From positions 191,135 through 255,134 of the forward strand of contig DJHM01000011.1 in NCBI GenBank assembly GCA_002433075.1: DNA of 64,000 nucleotides, read 5' to 3'. Position 1 is the stretch's first letter, and every line of letters starts with the position of its first letter. Position numbers and translations under genes: made by a program. Shown piece by piece: positions 9,643 to 18,859 of this stretch. The stretch comes from Latescibacteria bacterium UBA6620 (GTDB lineage Bacteria; Latescibacterota; UBA2968). The notes under the pieces were generated by a model, which was not told the DNA's origin, searched no databases, and saw nothing but the letters and a program-made list of their open reading frames with translations.

Positions 9643-10392
9643 GACGACTTCGTCCAACCTCTTGATGGGTGCCGGAATGGGAAGGTAGACGCGGTTCAGC
9701 GCGAACAGCGCACGAAGAAGGCGCTTCTGCACATCCACGATCCCATCGGTAAGGGCGATGAGGTCGTCCCTAGCAACTATCATATCCACGTTTCTGAACA
9801 GTCTCCAGAATCCGAGGGTCCCATCGAGCATCGCGTGGACCAGGCCATCAGGATAGTTTGCGACCCGCTGTCGCCACTGCTCAGCCAGTTCGGAGCCGAC
9901 GACCGGAACGGCGTGCTGGACTGAATACAACCGCATCTGGGCCTCAACATCCGGGTTGCAGTCGTCCACAATTTCAGAAATGAAACGTTCCATCGTCGAA
10001 ACCAGAAAGGTGCTCGTCGCCGCGGGGAACCCGTCGAACGACATCTGCTCTTCCCATTCGATCTCGTCGTGATCGAGGGAAAGTAGTTTCGCGCCACAGC
10101 GTTCGACCGCAGCCACACGGTCCTCTTCGGTCGGAAGTTCGTCGTAGTAGATGTCGATCTCGAGGTCTGAGTAGGCATCGGCCGTCCCACGCCCCGTCGA
10201 CCCCGCGACTATTACCACGCGAACTTTCGGGTTCTCCGCGTAGGCGACAGCCATTCGCTTCCCGAGTCCCAGTCTCCATAGGCTATGCACAGTCGGCTCT
10301 GTTCGAGGATTCGTCACGGGAAGCCCTTGGAAGTAGTGAGCCACGAATGCCTTGGGGCCGCGCGTCAACGAGTGCAACGGCTCTGCCAACAA
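9643..10392 (-). CDS. nucleotidyltransferase-domain protein, 3' end replaced by permease sequence
   Basis: About 250 residues of a minimal-nucleotidyltransferase fold protein. The motif GSTGRGTADAYSDLEIDIYY (residues ~65-84) carries the GS and the two Asp metal ligands of the pol-beta superfamily, as in KNTase-like proteins. The remainder is helical. There is no stop at its end: the frame reads on without break into permease sequence at about 9642, so a deletion has joined two unrelated genes. The start is uncertain; TTG 10392 is the longest option, and ATG 10254 (residue 47) is close to the catalytic motif. The substrate is unknown. Confidence 0.6.
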
Positions 10393-10433
10393 ACGAAAGA
10401 ATCTGTCATCCCGGCAGTACTCTGAAGAACCTG

Positions 10434-10492
10434 TCCCGAGCCCCTCGACAGAGCCTGTGCTGAGCGAGCGTAGCGAGTCGAAGTGCTCGGGA
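10434..10492. repeat. large imperfect inverted repeat
   Basis: The outer arms TCCCGAGC (10434-10441) and GCTCGGGA (10485-10492) pair perfectly, and the inner arms TCGAC (10445-10449) and GTCGA (10477-10481) also pair. The central part reads GCTGAGCGAGCGTAGCGAG. This resembles the CTTCGACTCGC/GCTCAGCACAGG-type intergenic repeats seen in many environmental genomes. It lies in the ~230-bp gap between divergent genes, which otherwise holds nothing I recognise. Confidence 0.6.
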
Positions 10493-10622
10493 TAAACTCC
10501 GGCTAGGGAGGATCCATTTTGATCTTCGTGAGGTCCAACGGGCCGTCCGTTACGCTATAGCCGTGAACGTGCAGGATGCTTCCAGTGCATCACAAACTGG
10601 AAGCCATTGGAGGGAGGATATC

Positions 10623-11429
10623 GTGCATATCGCAATCTACGTCGGACTCGTGCTCGGCCTGTGCAGCCCGGCCCCGGCCCAACAGAGCGACGTCGCGAGC
10701 CGGCTGCTCAGTCACGAGCGATACGAGTGGCAACTCGCTCGGACGCCACACTTCGACATTCACTACCCACGGTACTCATATGCGTCGAGCCGACTCGAGA
10801 TCATCCGACAGCGGCTCGTGGACGCAAGAACCCTCGCGCTCGCGCATCTGGGGGTGTCAGATTACGAACGGAGGGGCGACGTGTTCTACGTCGACCCTCG
10901 CCAGGACGTCCTCGACCTGATAGGGACCCGGGCGACGGGACTGGCCAACACAGAATGGCACTTCGTCATTCTTGTTTACAACCCGCTTGGGGATGCATTC
11001 GATCGTCACGAAATCCTGCACGTCTATCACGAGAACGTCTGGGGTGGCGAGTCTCAACCCATTGACTGGTTTCGCGAAGGCTTTTCAACACAGACCCACG
11101 GCTATTGTGGTCCCTACACCGTCGGCGAAATGACGTCCTTCCTCCTCAAGAACAATCTCCTGTCGCCCCTCGAGGAAACGATCTTCTCTTTCGGCGAACA
11201 GAATGAGATCGTTCGGAATCATCAATCCGCGAGTCTGCCCGCCTATCTCTTCGCGCGCTATAGGGAAGACAGCGTAAGGCAGCTCTGGACCTAAGTGGTG
11301 GATCGAATCCAGGACGTCCTGGGTACCTCATTGGACCAGCTACAGATCGATTTCGTTTCTCACCTGCGGGCCAGGCCCGGGAAAGCGATCATCGACTGGA
11401 TCACGCTGCAGGAGAAAGGGTGCGGGTAG
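10623..11429 (+). pseudogene. exported gluzincin (peptidase MA-like) zinc peptidase with in-frame stop
   Basis: Start GTG 10623 follows GGAGGGAGGATATC and opens a signal peptide ending near PAPAQQS; a longer in-frame start at 10563 would bury it. The catalytic motif HEILH (residues ~142-146) with a downstream WFREGFS Glu ligand is the HExxH...E arrangement of MA-clan peptidases. A TAA at 11292-11294 ends the frame after QLWT, but the same frame continues without another stop as VVDRIQDVLGTSLDQLQIDF to TAG 11429, which looks like the normal C-terminus. It is a pseudogene, a recoded stop or a base error. Confidence 0.7.
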
Positions 11430-11436
11430 GAAAAGA

Positions 11437-12432
11437 TTAGAAGCGGCCCGGACCTTCTCCCGAAAGCTCTCTGGCGATCGCAGGACAAGCCCAGTTCTCT
11501 CGCCTGTCCCAGCTGAATCTCCAGCGATGCGAAGACTCGAATCGGTCCTGGAGCGCCTCGGCCAGAAGGCCGATCGTCTGCACAACGGCCGCGTACTGGT
11601 GGACGTCCGAGCAATCTCGTGAGGCGTTTTCCTCGTGGTGGGACATCACCGCATTTAGGGTCCTTGTCAGCGCGACTTCCGCATCGTCTTCCCGCCATCC
11701 GATCTTCCCGGGCAATCTCACCAGCAAAAAGACCGCGTCCATCGTCGAAAATCCCGGCCGACCGTGCCAGAATCCGTCCGCCCCCTGGAGGTCGAGCATC
11801 GTATCCACAATCCTGTCCGACTGCGGCGGAAGCCGGCCCATTCCGATGTGGATCAGGCTGTAGGCGAACGTCCGGCTGATGTTGACCGGCTTGTCCCCCC
11901 GCGGCCAGAACCCCTGTGTGGGATGCTGTTGATCCGCCAACTCCGCAAAAAAGGCTTCGACCCATTCAGGGTTGGGATGGCTCGACAGGGTGGGCACAAG
12001 GGCGAGCACTTCGTGATGCGAATCTCCCCAGGCCTTCCAGGTCTCGAACCACTCTTTCAACCCATCTACGGTCATTACGGGTTTCTGGTAAGCGGGAAAC
12101 CGGGCCACCTCACTGCTGAGGATGTTGAGTGCCCGCACCGCGCTCCATAACGCGATCCCCTTCCGTGGCATTCCCGTCCCGATCGGTGGCGGGAAACTGA
12201 ACGAGCCGTCCTTTTCGCTCTGTTGAGCACTCAGCCAGGCCACCCATCTCGCCTGATCGTAGCCTTCGCCCTCCAACGCATCGATTGTGTAAAGGATGTA
12301 GGCCGCGAACGTCGAGCCCTCCAGCGTCGGCTCCTTGCCGGGAACGTTCGGGAAGGCGCCAACGTCGTCGTTCCAGATCGACGCCGTCCATTCGATCAGA
12401 TCTTCTCGAAGTGGATCGAGCTGAATTTTCAA
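11437..12432 (-). CDS. prenyltransferase/terpene-cyclase-like alpha-alpha toroid protein
   Basis: 331 residues with recurring QW-like repeats: QQSEKDGSFSFPP, QQHPTQGFWPRG and LQGADGFWHGR. These are typical of (alpha/alpha)6 toroids found in squalene cyclases and prenyltransferases. No Asp-rich cyclase motif or catalytic His/Asp that I can place is present, so an enzymatic role is not supported. TTG 12432 overlaps the stop of the upstream HIT gene (TTGA), indicating translational coupling. It is the last gene of the run DUF402, GNAT, PhyH, HIT, toroid. It ends in TAA at 11437. Confidence 0.65.
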   Translation of the reverse strand: MKIQLDPLREDLIEWTASIWNDDVGAFPNVPGKEPTLEGSTFAAYILYTIDALEGEGYDQARWVAWLSAQQSEKDGSFSFPPPIGTGMPRKGIALWSAVRALNILSSEVARFPAYQKPVMTVDGLKEWFETWKAWGDSHHEVLALVPTLSSHPNPEWVEAFFAELADQQHPTQGFWPRGDKPVNISRTFAYSLIHIGMGRLPPQSDRIVDTMLDLQGADGFWHGRPGFSTMDAVFLLVRLPGKIGWREDDAEVALTRTLNAVMSHHEENASRDCSDVHQYAAVVQTIGLLAEALQDRFESSHRWRFSWDRRENWACPAIARELSGEGPGRF

Positions 12433-12908
12433 CCTTCCTCCAGCTGTGGTGGGCTCTGCGCGAAGTAGTCGTGTAGAAGATTGGCGTGCCGGATTCGTTC
12501 CTCCAGAGGTGCCTCGACCGGCTTCGTCGCGTAGAGATCGTCACCAACGAATCTCGGAAGGACGTGCAGGTGGTAGTGCCACACGCTCTGACCGCCCGCC
12601 GGTTCGTTGTGCTGGTAGGTGGATATACCAGCGCACCCATAGATTTCCTTGAACGCGAGGGCCACCAGCCTCGACAAACGATGGATCCGATCCGCGATCA
12701 GCAAGGGCAGGTCGAAGAGGTTCTCGAAATGGTCCGCGGGAACGATCAGCGTATGCCCGGGGTTTTAGTCCCGCCAGTGCTTGCTCGGAAAACACGCGAT
12801 CCTGTCATCGCGATACACGATCACCGACGCTGATTCTTCGCTGTCGCCGGCCAGGAATCGACAGAACGGACAGTCGTACTCATCGGGCTGATGGGTGTAC
12901 ATCTCCAT
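12429..12908 (-). pseudogene. HIT-family (histidine triad) nucleotide hydrolase with in-frame stop
   Basis: From ATG 12908 (or ATG 12902) the frame reads an N-terminal zinc pair CPFC, then VIVYRDDRIACFPSKHWRD. It then meets TAA at 12765-12767 and continues as NPGHTLIVPADHFENLFD to the triad SVWHYHLHVLPRF. The protein is otherwise complete (~159 codons). The interrupted position immediately precedes the invariant NPGH segment. HIT proteins hydrolyse dinucleoside polyphosphates or nucleotide conjugates. It is the fourth gene of a minus-strand operon, 53 bp after the PhyH gene. Confidence 0.8.
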
Positions 12909-12961
12909 CCTCTCTCGCGAAGGCGGTCTTCACATCTCGTAGCAAACTTACGACGTGTCAG

Positions 12962-13666
12962 TCACAGACCCAGCCGACCCCGGTCGTTCCCACGATACGT
13001 TCTTTCGCCCCGAACAAGGACTCGCCGCTTCTCTTCCGACCGCGCAAACTCATCCACGCTGTGATATCCCAGTGTGATGCTCATTCGCGTCTGATCGGTC
13101 CGGTTTTCCCCGGCCGCGTGAAGCACCATCCCATCCATCGCGATCATCCCACCGGCCTCCATCGGCACCGGCACCGCCTGTGTGGGCCCGATCTCCTTGC
13201 CTTCCGGCGCCGTCATCGACGGCACAAGGTGCGAACCGGGGACAAGTCGAGTACATCCGTTCTCCAGATTGGTGTCTTCGAGATAGATCAACACAGTCAC
13301 GATCGTTCTCGACCACTGGCCCACGTCGCGGTGAAACTCCAGGGACGCCGTCGAGCCTTTTTCGCGGAGGTAGAAGTGATTGTGGCGGTTGAGCTGGAAC
13401 TCGATGTTCGGACCGAGCAGAGACTCCAGCGGATCGAGAATCTCATCGCTCTGGATCGTCTCTCGAAAAACTCCGCCGCGGTCCCATAGTTCCGACAGAC
13501 GATGAACGTGCCCGTCCAGTCTTCGACTGACCGGCTCGACAACGTCCTCGATATCTTTCAACGCCGCTGATTTCAAGGCCTCCACCCGATCGTTCGGATG
13601 TCGTGTCGGCAGCCGAATGAACCCGTTGTGCCTGAACAGATCCATCTCTTGTGGAGATAAACTCAC
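12962..13666 (-). CDS. PhyH-family Fe(II)/2-oxoglutarate dioxygenase
   Basis: 234 residues from GTG 13666, preceded by GGAGCGACAG. The HxD motif is in EFHRDVGQW, NGCTRLVPGSH follows, and the distal His is in VLHAAGENRTD with Arg in TRMSITL. It is 9 bp downstream of the GNAT gene and upstream of the HIT gene, inside the DUF402/GNAT/PhyH/HIT/toroid run. The neighbours give no clear substrate. Confidence 0.88.
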   Translation of the reverse strand: MSLSPQEMDLFRHNGFIRLPTRHPNDRVEALKSAALKDIEDVVEPVSRRLDGHVHRLSELWDRGGVFRETIQSDEILDPLESLLGPNIEFQLNRHNHFYLREKGSTASLEFHRDVGQWSRTIVTVLIYLEDTNLENGCTRLVPGSHLVPSMTAPEGKEIGPTQAVPVPMEAGGMIAMDGMVLHAAGENRTDQTRMSITLGYHSVDEFARSEEKRRVLVRGERTYRGNDRGRLGL

Positions 13667-13675
13667 CTGTCGCTC

Positions 13676-14479
13676 CTACTTCGCCGCAAGAAAGTCAGCG
13701 TATCCGTAGTCCATTGGGTGATAGAAACCATAGTTGAAGCAGGACTCGAAGCCGATGCACCGGTAGACGAGCTCGCCCATCGTGGATGCCTGCAGGACAG
13801 CGTAGTCATATCCTCCGTCACTGGCATCCTCCATTGGCCTCAACGTGAGCGCTGTCCCGATCCCTCGCCGCCTGAAGGCCGGAAGCACTTCTACGTGGTA
13901 GAGTCCTGCGACACCAGCGGACAGAAAAAGCATTGATGCGCCTACCGGTTTTCCCGCCATCATCCCCACGTACAGGCGCAAGGAAGACGACGTGAGCAAC
14001 TGTTCGAACATCGCGGGCTCGAATGCGTCGAAGAGCCCCAGCCACGACCTCAGTTGTGCTCCGCCAGATACCGCGTCGATGCTCAGGTCCTCGACGACTG
14101 GAAACGACTTCCGATCGACAGAACTGAGCGCGACCGCCATCCCTGGTGGCCGGTGGTCCATTGCCACAAACCCGCTCGGCTCGAGATGGCGGTGGAGATC
14201 CGGAGGTTTGGCCCTCGGACCGAATTTGAGGACCGCAGGCCATCCCCGTTCCAGGATCCGTGCGCGCAGGGCTCTTAGTCCGATCTCAATGTCTTGATCG
14301 AAGCTCGGATCGAACAGGAAGCTTGGCCACCAGGGCTTCGAAACCACCTCGCTGATTTCCGGTTCTTGCAGAATCGTCCTTGATCCTGCTCGGGCGGCCG
14401 CGTAAAACAGGTCGAAGTTATTCTGTTCGATCGAAAGACTGAGGGCATCTGACGTCGCATCTCGAAGAATTACGGGCAT
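13676..14479 (-). CDS. GNAT-family N-acetyltransferase
   Basis: 267 residues. ATG 14479 overlaps the upstream stop (TGATG), which decides the start; an in-frame start at 14545 would lie inside the DUF402 gene. The C-terminal half holds the acetyl-CoA site: LYHVEVLPAFRRRGIGTAL contains the R-R-x-G-x-G/A loop, followed by YAVLQASTMGELVYRCIGF, the usual last strand and helix. The N-terminal half resembles the acceptor-side lobe of two-lobed GNAT proteins. The acceptor is unknown. Confidence 0.82.
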   Translation of the reverse strand: MPVILRDATSDALSLSIEQNNFDLFYAAARAGSRTILQEPEISEVVSKPWWPSFLFDPSFDQDIEIGLRALRARILERGWPAVLKFGPRAKPPDLHRHLEPSGFVAMDHRPPGMAVALSSVDRKSFPVVEDLSIDAVSGGAQLRSWLGLFDAFEPAMFEQLLTSSSLRLYVGMMAGKPVGASMLFLSAGVAGLYHVEVLPAFRRRGIGTALTLRPMEDASDGGYDYAVLQASTMGELVYRCIGFESCFNYGFYHPMDYGYADFLAAK

Positions 14480-15099
14480 CAGCGGGAGGCATCCTTCCAG
14501 TCTGCGGGTATGGACGGCAAAGGCCATCCAGGATCGGGTTTCCATTCCGGCCAGGGGTCGCAGAAGGGCACGCCCCTTCGTTCGATGCGCTGAATGGCCT
14601 CTTCCCCGCCCTTTCGGATTTCGGCGGCTTCCGCGTCCGTGACCCAGCCCAAGGATTGTATTCGATCAAAGTCGTCCTCGTCCTTCCACCGCCAGTTCCG
14701 TGCCGGATCGACCACGATGTCGAGCGATTGATCCCAGGTGACGACACCGCTCGGGGTTCGGACGAACGGAGCCTGCAGATTCACATACCATCCGATGAAC
14801 GGGCCACCGTGCTCTTCCCACATCAGCCAGATCGCATACCGCTTTCCGGCTTCCAGGATCTTGAGAACGTCTGTGGAATGCCACGCGTGATCGCGAGGCC
14901 CGTCGAATTCGCCTTTTGCCCAGTCGATCCAGGACCACATCGTGGGAGTTCCGGATCGCGTGAACACGGTCAGCCGATCCTCGACGTCCTCGACCACGGT
15001 CACCGGTTCGGCATACCGGACGACGCCCTCCCACACGTTCTTGATCAGAACGCGGTCTCCCGGCTGCCATAGCCCTCCCGATCGTTCATTCACGGACAC
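14479..15099 (-). CDS. DUF402 family protein (FomD/Ntdp-like)
   Basis: About 206 residues. The motifs WQPGDRVLIKNVWEGVV, TVVEDVEDRL, then GWYVNLQAPFVRT and LDIVVDPARNWRWKDEDD match the DUF402 fold, whose characterised members hydrolyse nucleoside di/triphosphates or nucleotide conjugates using the Asp/Glu/Lys motif seen here. GTG 15099 or GTG 15093 follows GAGG; the longer in-frame start at 15294 would overlap the divergent dehydrogenase gene. It is the first gene of the five-gene minus-strand run. Its presence with a HIT protein suggests nucleotide-conjugate housekeeping (inference). Confidence 0.78.
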   Translation of the reverse strand: MSVNERSGGLWQPGDRVLIKNVWEGVVRYAEPVTVVEDVEDRLTVFTRSGTPTMWSWIDWAKGEFDGPRDHAWHSTDVLKILEAGKRYAIWLMWEEHGGPFIGWYVNLQAPFVRTPSGVVTWDQSLDIVVDPARNWRWKDEDDFDRIQSLGWVTDAEAAEIRKGGEEAIQRIERRGVPFCDPWPEWKPDPGWPLPSIPADWKDASR

Positions 15100-15205
15100 C
15101 CGCCTCGTCCCGGGGAAGGCTTTGCCAGGACAGATGATCGCCCATATTTTCTTTCTTCGAAATTTCAGGACCCGAAAACCGAGCTGGCGGCTTTGGAGAG
15201 CGCTT

Positions 15206-16252
15206 ATGAAAACTGTAGCCATCACCGGCGTCGAAAAGTGCGAACTGGTCGAAAAACCGGTACCCACCGCCCGAAACGAATTCGTCGTCGTCAAAGTCCT
15301 GTCCGCCCCTCTTTGTACGGAGTATAGCGACTACGCCGACGGTTGTCAGCGGGCGGAGTATACACGGGGAGAAGAAGACCCTTCCTGTCTCGGACACGAA
15401 GCCGCGGGTGAAGTCGTGGAGGTGGCCAGGCCGGGAAAGGTCCAGGTCGGAGACCGCGTGGTCGTGATGCCCGGATTCTGGTGCGGCCGATGCCGATACT
15501 GCCTGAGCGGAGAGTATATCCACTGTCAGAACCCTGTCGACCCACACGCTGCCTGTGGAACGGAAGCGGGTGCAGCCGCCTACGCCGAGTTTTGCCTGAA
15601 GCAGGACTGGCTCCTGCTGCCCATCCCGGAAGAGATGTCCTACGACCACGCGAGTATGGCGTGCTGCGGGCTCGGCCCGGCCTGGAACGCGATGCAGACA
15701 ATGAGCGTTTCCGGAACAGACACCGTGCTGGTCAGCGGCCTCGGCCCCGTCGGCCTCGGGACCGTAATCAATGCCGTCTACAGGGGGGCTCGCGTGATCG
15801 GCGTCGCCCGTAACAAATATCGCACGCAGCTCGCACAGGATCTTGGAGCGGAAACCGTGCTCGACCCAGACAAGGACGACGTGGTTGCGGCCGTACACAA
15901 TCTCACGGGGGGCCTGGGAGCGTCGAAATCCGTGGAGACGAGCGGTCAGTCACGCTATATGGACCTCTTGATGCAGGCCACACGTCGCAAGGGCGACCTC
16001 GCCTTCGTCGGCGAGTCCGGAGACTACACGATTCAGATCAGCGACGGAATGATCCGGAACGGGCTTCACCTGCACGGCATCTGGCACTGGAACCTGGGCG
16101 ATGCCCCCGATATGCTGAAGATGATCTCGGAAGTGGGCGATTCTCTGGACAAGGTGATCACGCATCATTTTCCCATCTCCCGGATCGAAGACGCCTGGAA
16201 ATTACAAATGACCGGCTCGTGCGGAAAGGTAATGGTGTATCCCAATGAGTGA
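15206..16252 (+). CDS. zinc-dependent medium-chain alcohol/polyol dehydrogenase
   Basis: 348 residues from ATG 15206 after GGAGAGCG. Catalytic zinc ligands are C37 and H64-E65. The structural zinc site is C93, C96, C99, C107. NAD-binding GLGPVGLG follows in the Rossmann domain. The pattern is that of the sorbitol/threonine dehydrogenase branch. It overlaps the ThuA-like gene by 8 bp, so the two are translationally coupled and probably act on the same sugar or polyol. The exact substrate cannot be read from sequence. Confidence 0.9.
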   Translation: MKTVAITGVEKCELVEKPVPTARNEFVVVKVLSAPLCTEYSDYADGCQRAEYTRGEEDPSCLGHEAAGEVVEVARPGKVQVGDRVVVMPGFWCGRCRYCLSGEYIHCQNPVDPHAACGTEAGAAAYAEFCLKQDWLLLPIPEEMSYDHASMACCGLGPAWNAMQTMSVSGTDTVLVSGLGPVGLGTVINAVYRGARVIGVARNKYRTQLAQDLGAETVLDPDKDDVVAAVHNLTGGLGASKSVETSGQSRYMDLLMQATRRKGDLAFVGESGDYTIQISDGMIRNGLHLHGIWHWNLGDAPDMLKMISEVGDSLDKVITHHFPISRIEDAWKLQMTGSCGKVMVYPNE

Positions 16253-17180
16253 TCAACTCTGGTTGGACTTCAAAGGTGGCGACGGACCCGGATCGGGAAA
16301 GCATATCGTGCTCGTCAGCGGTGACGAGGAATACCGCTCCGAAGAGGCGTTGCCGATGATGGCGAAGATCCTGTCCACCCATCACGGTTTCGACTGCACG
16401 GTGCTTTTCGCCATCGACCCGGAAACCGAGGAAATCGACCCCGAGTACCAGACGAACATCCCCGGTCTCGAGGCGCTCGATACAGCTGATTTAATGCTGA
16501 TGTTCTTGCGGTTCCGAGAACTTCCCGACGATCGGATGAAGCACATCGTCGACTACGTCAATTCCGGAAAACCCTTGATGGGTCTGCGAACGGCCACCCA
16601 CGCGTTTCAGTATTCGCGAGACACGACGGGGCCTTACGCCAAATACGACTGTACGAACACGGAATTCGAGGGCGGATTCGGACGACAGGTCCTGGGCGAA
16701 ACCTGGGTCGAGCATCACGGCCATCACGGCTACGAAAGCACGAGGGCCCTGATTCATCCCGGTTCCGTCGATCACCCCGTCCTGAAGGGTGTGAAAGATG
16801 TGTGGGGCACTACGGACGTTTACGAGGTTGGAGAGTTGACCGGCGACCCACAGGTACTGCTCGACGGACAGGTTCTGACCGGAATGAATCCGGACGATCC
16901 TCCCAAACCCGACACGGTCACGATGCCGATCGCCTGGGTCAAGGAATACACCGGCGAACAGGGGAAGGCGTCACGCGTGTTCTGCACGACGATGGGAGCG
17001 GCGACAGACCTTTTGAGCGCCGATTTACGACGGCTGCTCGTCAACGCCGTCTACTGGGGACTGGAGATGGAAGACCGCATCGACTCGGGGTCCAGCGTAG
17101 AGCCCCTCGAAGCCTACGACCCCACGCCGTTCGGATTCGGAACCCACATCAAGGGTCGTCGCGTTTCGGACTACCAATGA
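16245..17180 (+). CDS. ThuA-like protein
   Basis: 311 residues. The N-terminal strand KHIVLVSGDEEYRSEEALPMM and the later segment GLRTATHAFQY, then HHGHHGYES, match the ThuA (trehalose utilisation) family, a class-I glutamine-amidotransferase-like fold without an obvious catalytic Cys. ThuA-type proteins accompany Gfo/Idh/MocA and dehydrogenase genes in sugar catabolism, as here. No signal peptide is seen. The frame begins inside the end of the dehydrogenase gene. Confidence 0.8.
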   Translation: MSDQLWLDFKGGDGPGSGKHIVLVSGDEEYRSEEALPMMAKILSTHHGFDCTVLFAIDPETEEIDPEYQTNIPGLEALDTADLMLMFLRFRELPDDRMKHIVDYVNSGKPLMGLRTATHAFQYSRDTTGPYAKYDCTNTEFEGGFGRQVLGETWVEHHGHHGYESTRALIHPGSVDHPVLKGVKDVWGTTDVYEVGELTGDPQVLLDGQVLTGMNPDDPPKPDTVTMPIAWVKEYTGEQGKASRVFCTTMGAATDLLSADLRRLLVNAVYWGLEMEDRIDSGSSVEPLEAYDPTPFGFGTHIKGRRVSDYQ

Positions 17181-17207
17181 CCCGCCCTGTCCGTGGAGTC
17201 CTACCCA

Positions 17208-17617
17208 TCATTTCGGGTCCGGTAACCGGCGCCGGATGTTCTCGATGATCTCCCGATACTCATCTCCTCCAGGAAGACCTCCTGCTCCTGCATATTGATC
17301 GGCTGAAGGGGATCGTGGTCGTAGGTGACCGGAAACAGGTGACTGTGGATGTGGGGACAGTGATTGCCGAACACCATATAGTTCATCTTGGCCGGAGCGT
17401 AGATTTCATTCAAGGGCTCGGCAACAACCGAGGTCTCCTGCCAGAACCCGGCCAGTTCGTCGGAGGACAACTCGTAGAGTTCTGACGCGTGACGCTTCAG
17501 GACGAGGATCGTCAAGCCCGAGACGTATGGGTTTCGTGGGAATCGGACATAGGTCTGCTCAAGTTCTGAGACCAGGAAGCTGTGTTCGTTCTCCGGCAGG
17601 TGAACGTCCTCGCACAT
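17208..17617 (-). CDS. HIT-family hydrolase with C-terminal frameshift
   Basis: A HIT domain with the triad NHCPHIHSHLFP and an N-terminal zinc pair in CVMCED. I take ATG 17617 (MCEDVHLPENEHSF) as start since longer in-frame options run into the divergent Gfo gene. Near 17258-17270 a single-base shift changes the frame: as read the protein ends at TAG 17201 with an unrelated tail, while the other frame continues EYREIIENIRRRLPDP to TGA 17208, which is the expected HIT C-terminus. The triad is intact, so the product may still work. It is convergent with the ThuA-like gene, 27 bp away. Confidence 0.75.
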
Positions 17618-17725
17618 CACGCAACCATCCCCCGCGCAACCTATCTTCCCGCATTGCACACCGGTTCCCGAGGCTCGTGAAGACTGCATTCGTGCCTCGT
17701 CCAGCCGAACACACTGAGGACCAGG

Positions 17726-18787
17726 ATGGAAATCGTAAGAATCGGAATCATTGGCGCGGGCTGGGTGACTCAGGAACGTCACCTTCCCCGTCTACAGAAG
17801 GTCCGTGAGGCGACTGTCGACCGCATCTGGTCTTGGCACCCGGAGAACGCACGCAAGGTCGCCGATACGTTCGGCATTCCGTCCACCCCGCGGAACTGGA
17901 GGGAAATCGTCGACGACGAATCGATTGATGCGATCATCGTCTCAGCGCCTCCGATCCTTCACGCCGAGGCATCAATCGCCGCCCTCCAGGCCGGCAAGCA
18001 CGTCCTCTGCCAGGGGCGAATGGCCAGGAATCTCTCCGAGGCCTATCAAATGCGGGCGGCCTGGAAGTCGACTGAAAAGGTGGCCGCTCTCTATCCACCG
18101 TTTCCGGGTCTCAAGGGGGATCGTGTCGTACGTAGACTCCTGAAGGAGGAAAATTTCGTCGGAGAGGTCCGAGAAGTGCGTGTCAGCGGCCTGACCTTCA
18201 CCCCGCCCGCCGACGGCTACACCTGGCTCGCCGACCCGGACGTGGTCGGGATCAATACGATGACTTTAGGGCTGTGGTGCGAAGTCCTCAATCGATGGGT
18301 CGGGCCTGCGACGCGGGTCACCGCGATCGGCCGGTCTCATACATCGAAACGATTCGACCTGGATGGACAATCCGTCGACGCGGTGGTTCCCGACTCCCTA
18401 GCTATCGCCGCCAACTTGGAATGTGGCGCGTCGACAAGCTATCATTTCTCCACCTGTGCGGCAGCAGCACCCGAACAGTCCATCGAAATCTACGGGACAA
18501 AGGGTGCCCTCATCTACCAGATGCACAGCGGCGTGCTGCGGGGGGCGGGGGCCGGTGAAGCGATAGAGCCTATCGAAATTTCTCCCGACGAAGAACGTGA
18601 TCAGACGACGGATTCGGAATTCGTCCTGGCGATCCTTACCGGGAGTCCCGTCTCCCCCGACTTCGAAGACGGTGTTCGCTATATGGAATTCAGCGAGGCG
18701 GTTGCGATCTCCATCCACGAAGGTCGAACCGTTTCGCTCCCTCTTACTCAGGGCGTGATGCAGACCTGGGGACAGAAAATTCAGTAG
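17726..18787 (+). CDS. Gfo/Idh/MocA oxidoreductase lacking the catalytic EKP motif
   Basis: 353 residues from ATG 17726. Rossmann fingerprint IGIIGAGWVTQERHLP. Where most family members have E-K-P, this protein reads HVLCQGRMARN, so the catalytic Lys is gone. The C-terminal beta-sheet domain is present (SIEIYGTKGALIY). Family members act as NAD(P)-dependent dehydrogenases of sugars and inositols. Without the Lys it may be a non-canonical enzyme or binding protein. It is followed 122 bp later by an aldo-keto reductase on the same strand. Confidence 0.85.
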   Translation: MEIVRIGIIGAGWVTQERHLPRLQKVREATVDRIWSWHPENARKVADTFGIPSTPRNWREIVDDESIDAIIVSAPPILHAEASIAALQAGKHVLCQGRMARNLSEAYQMRAAWKSTEKVAALYPPFPGLKGDRVVRRLLKEENFVGEVREVRVSGLTFTPPADGYTWLADPDVVGINTMTLGLWCEVLNRWVGPATRVTAIGRSHTSKRFDLDGQSVDAVVPDSLAIAANLECGASTSYHFSTCAAAAPEQSIEIYGTKGALIYQMHSGVLRGAGAGEAIEPIEISPDEERDQTTDSEFVLAILTGSPVSPDFEDGVRYMEFSEAVAISIHEGRTVSLPLTQGVMQTWGQKIQ

Positions 18788-18859
18788 ACGGTAGACTGGG
18801 ACGGTGGACCGGCTAAGCGCTTCGGCGCATCAGGTAGGTATGTTCGACAACGGGTAGGA

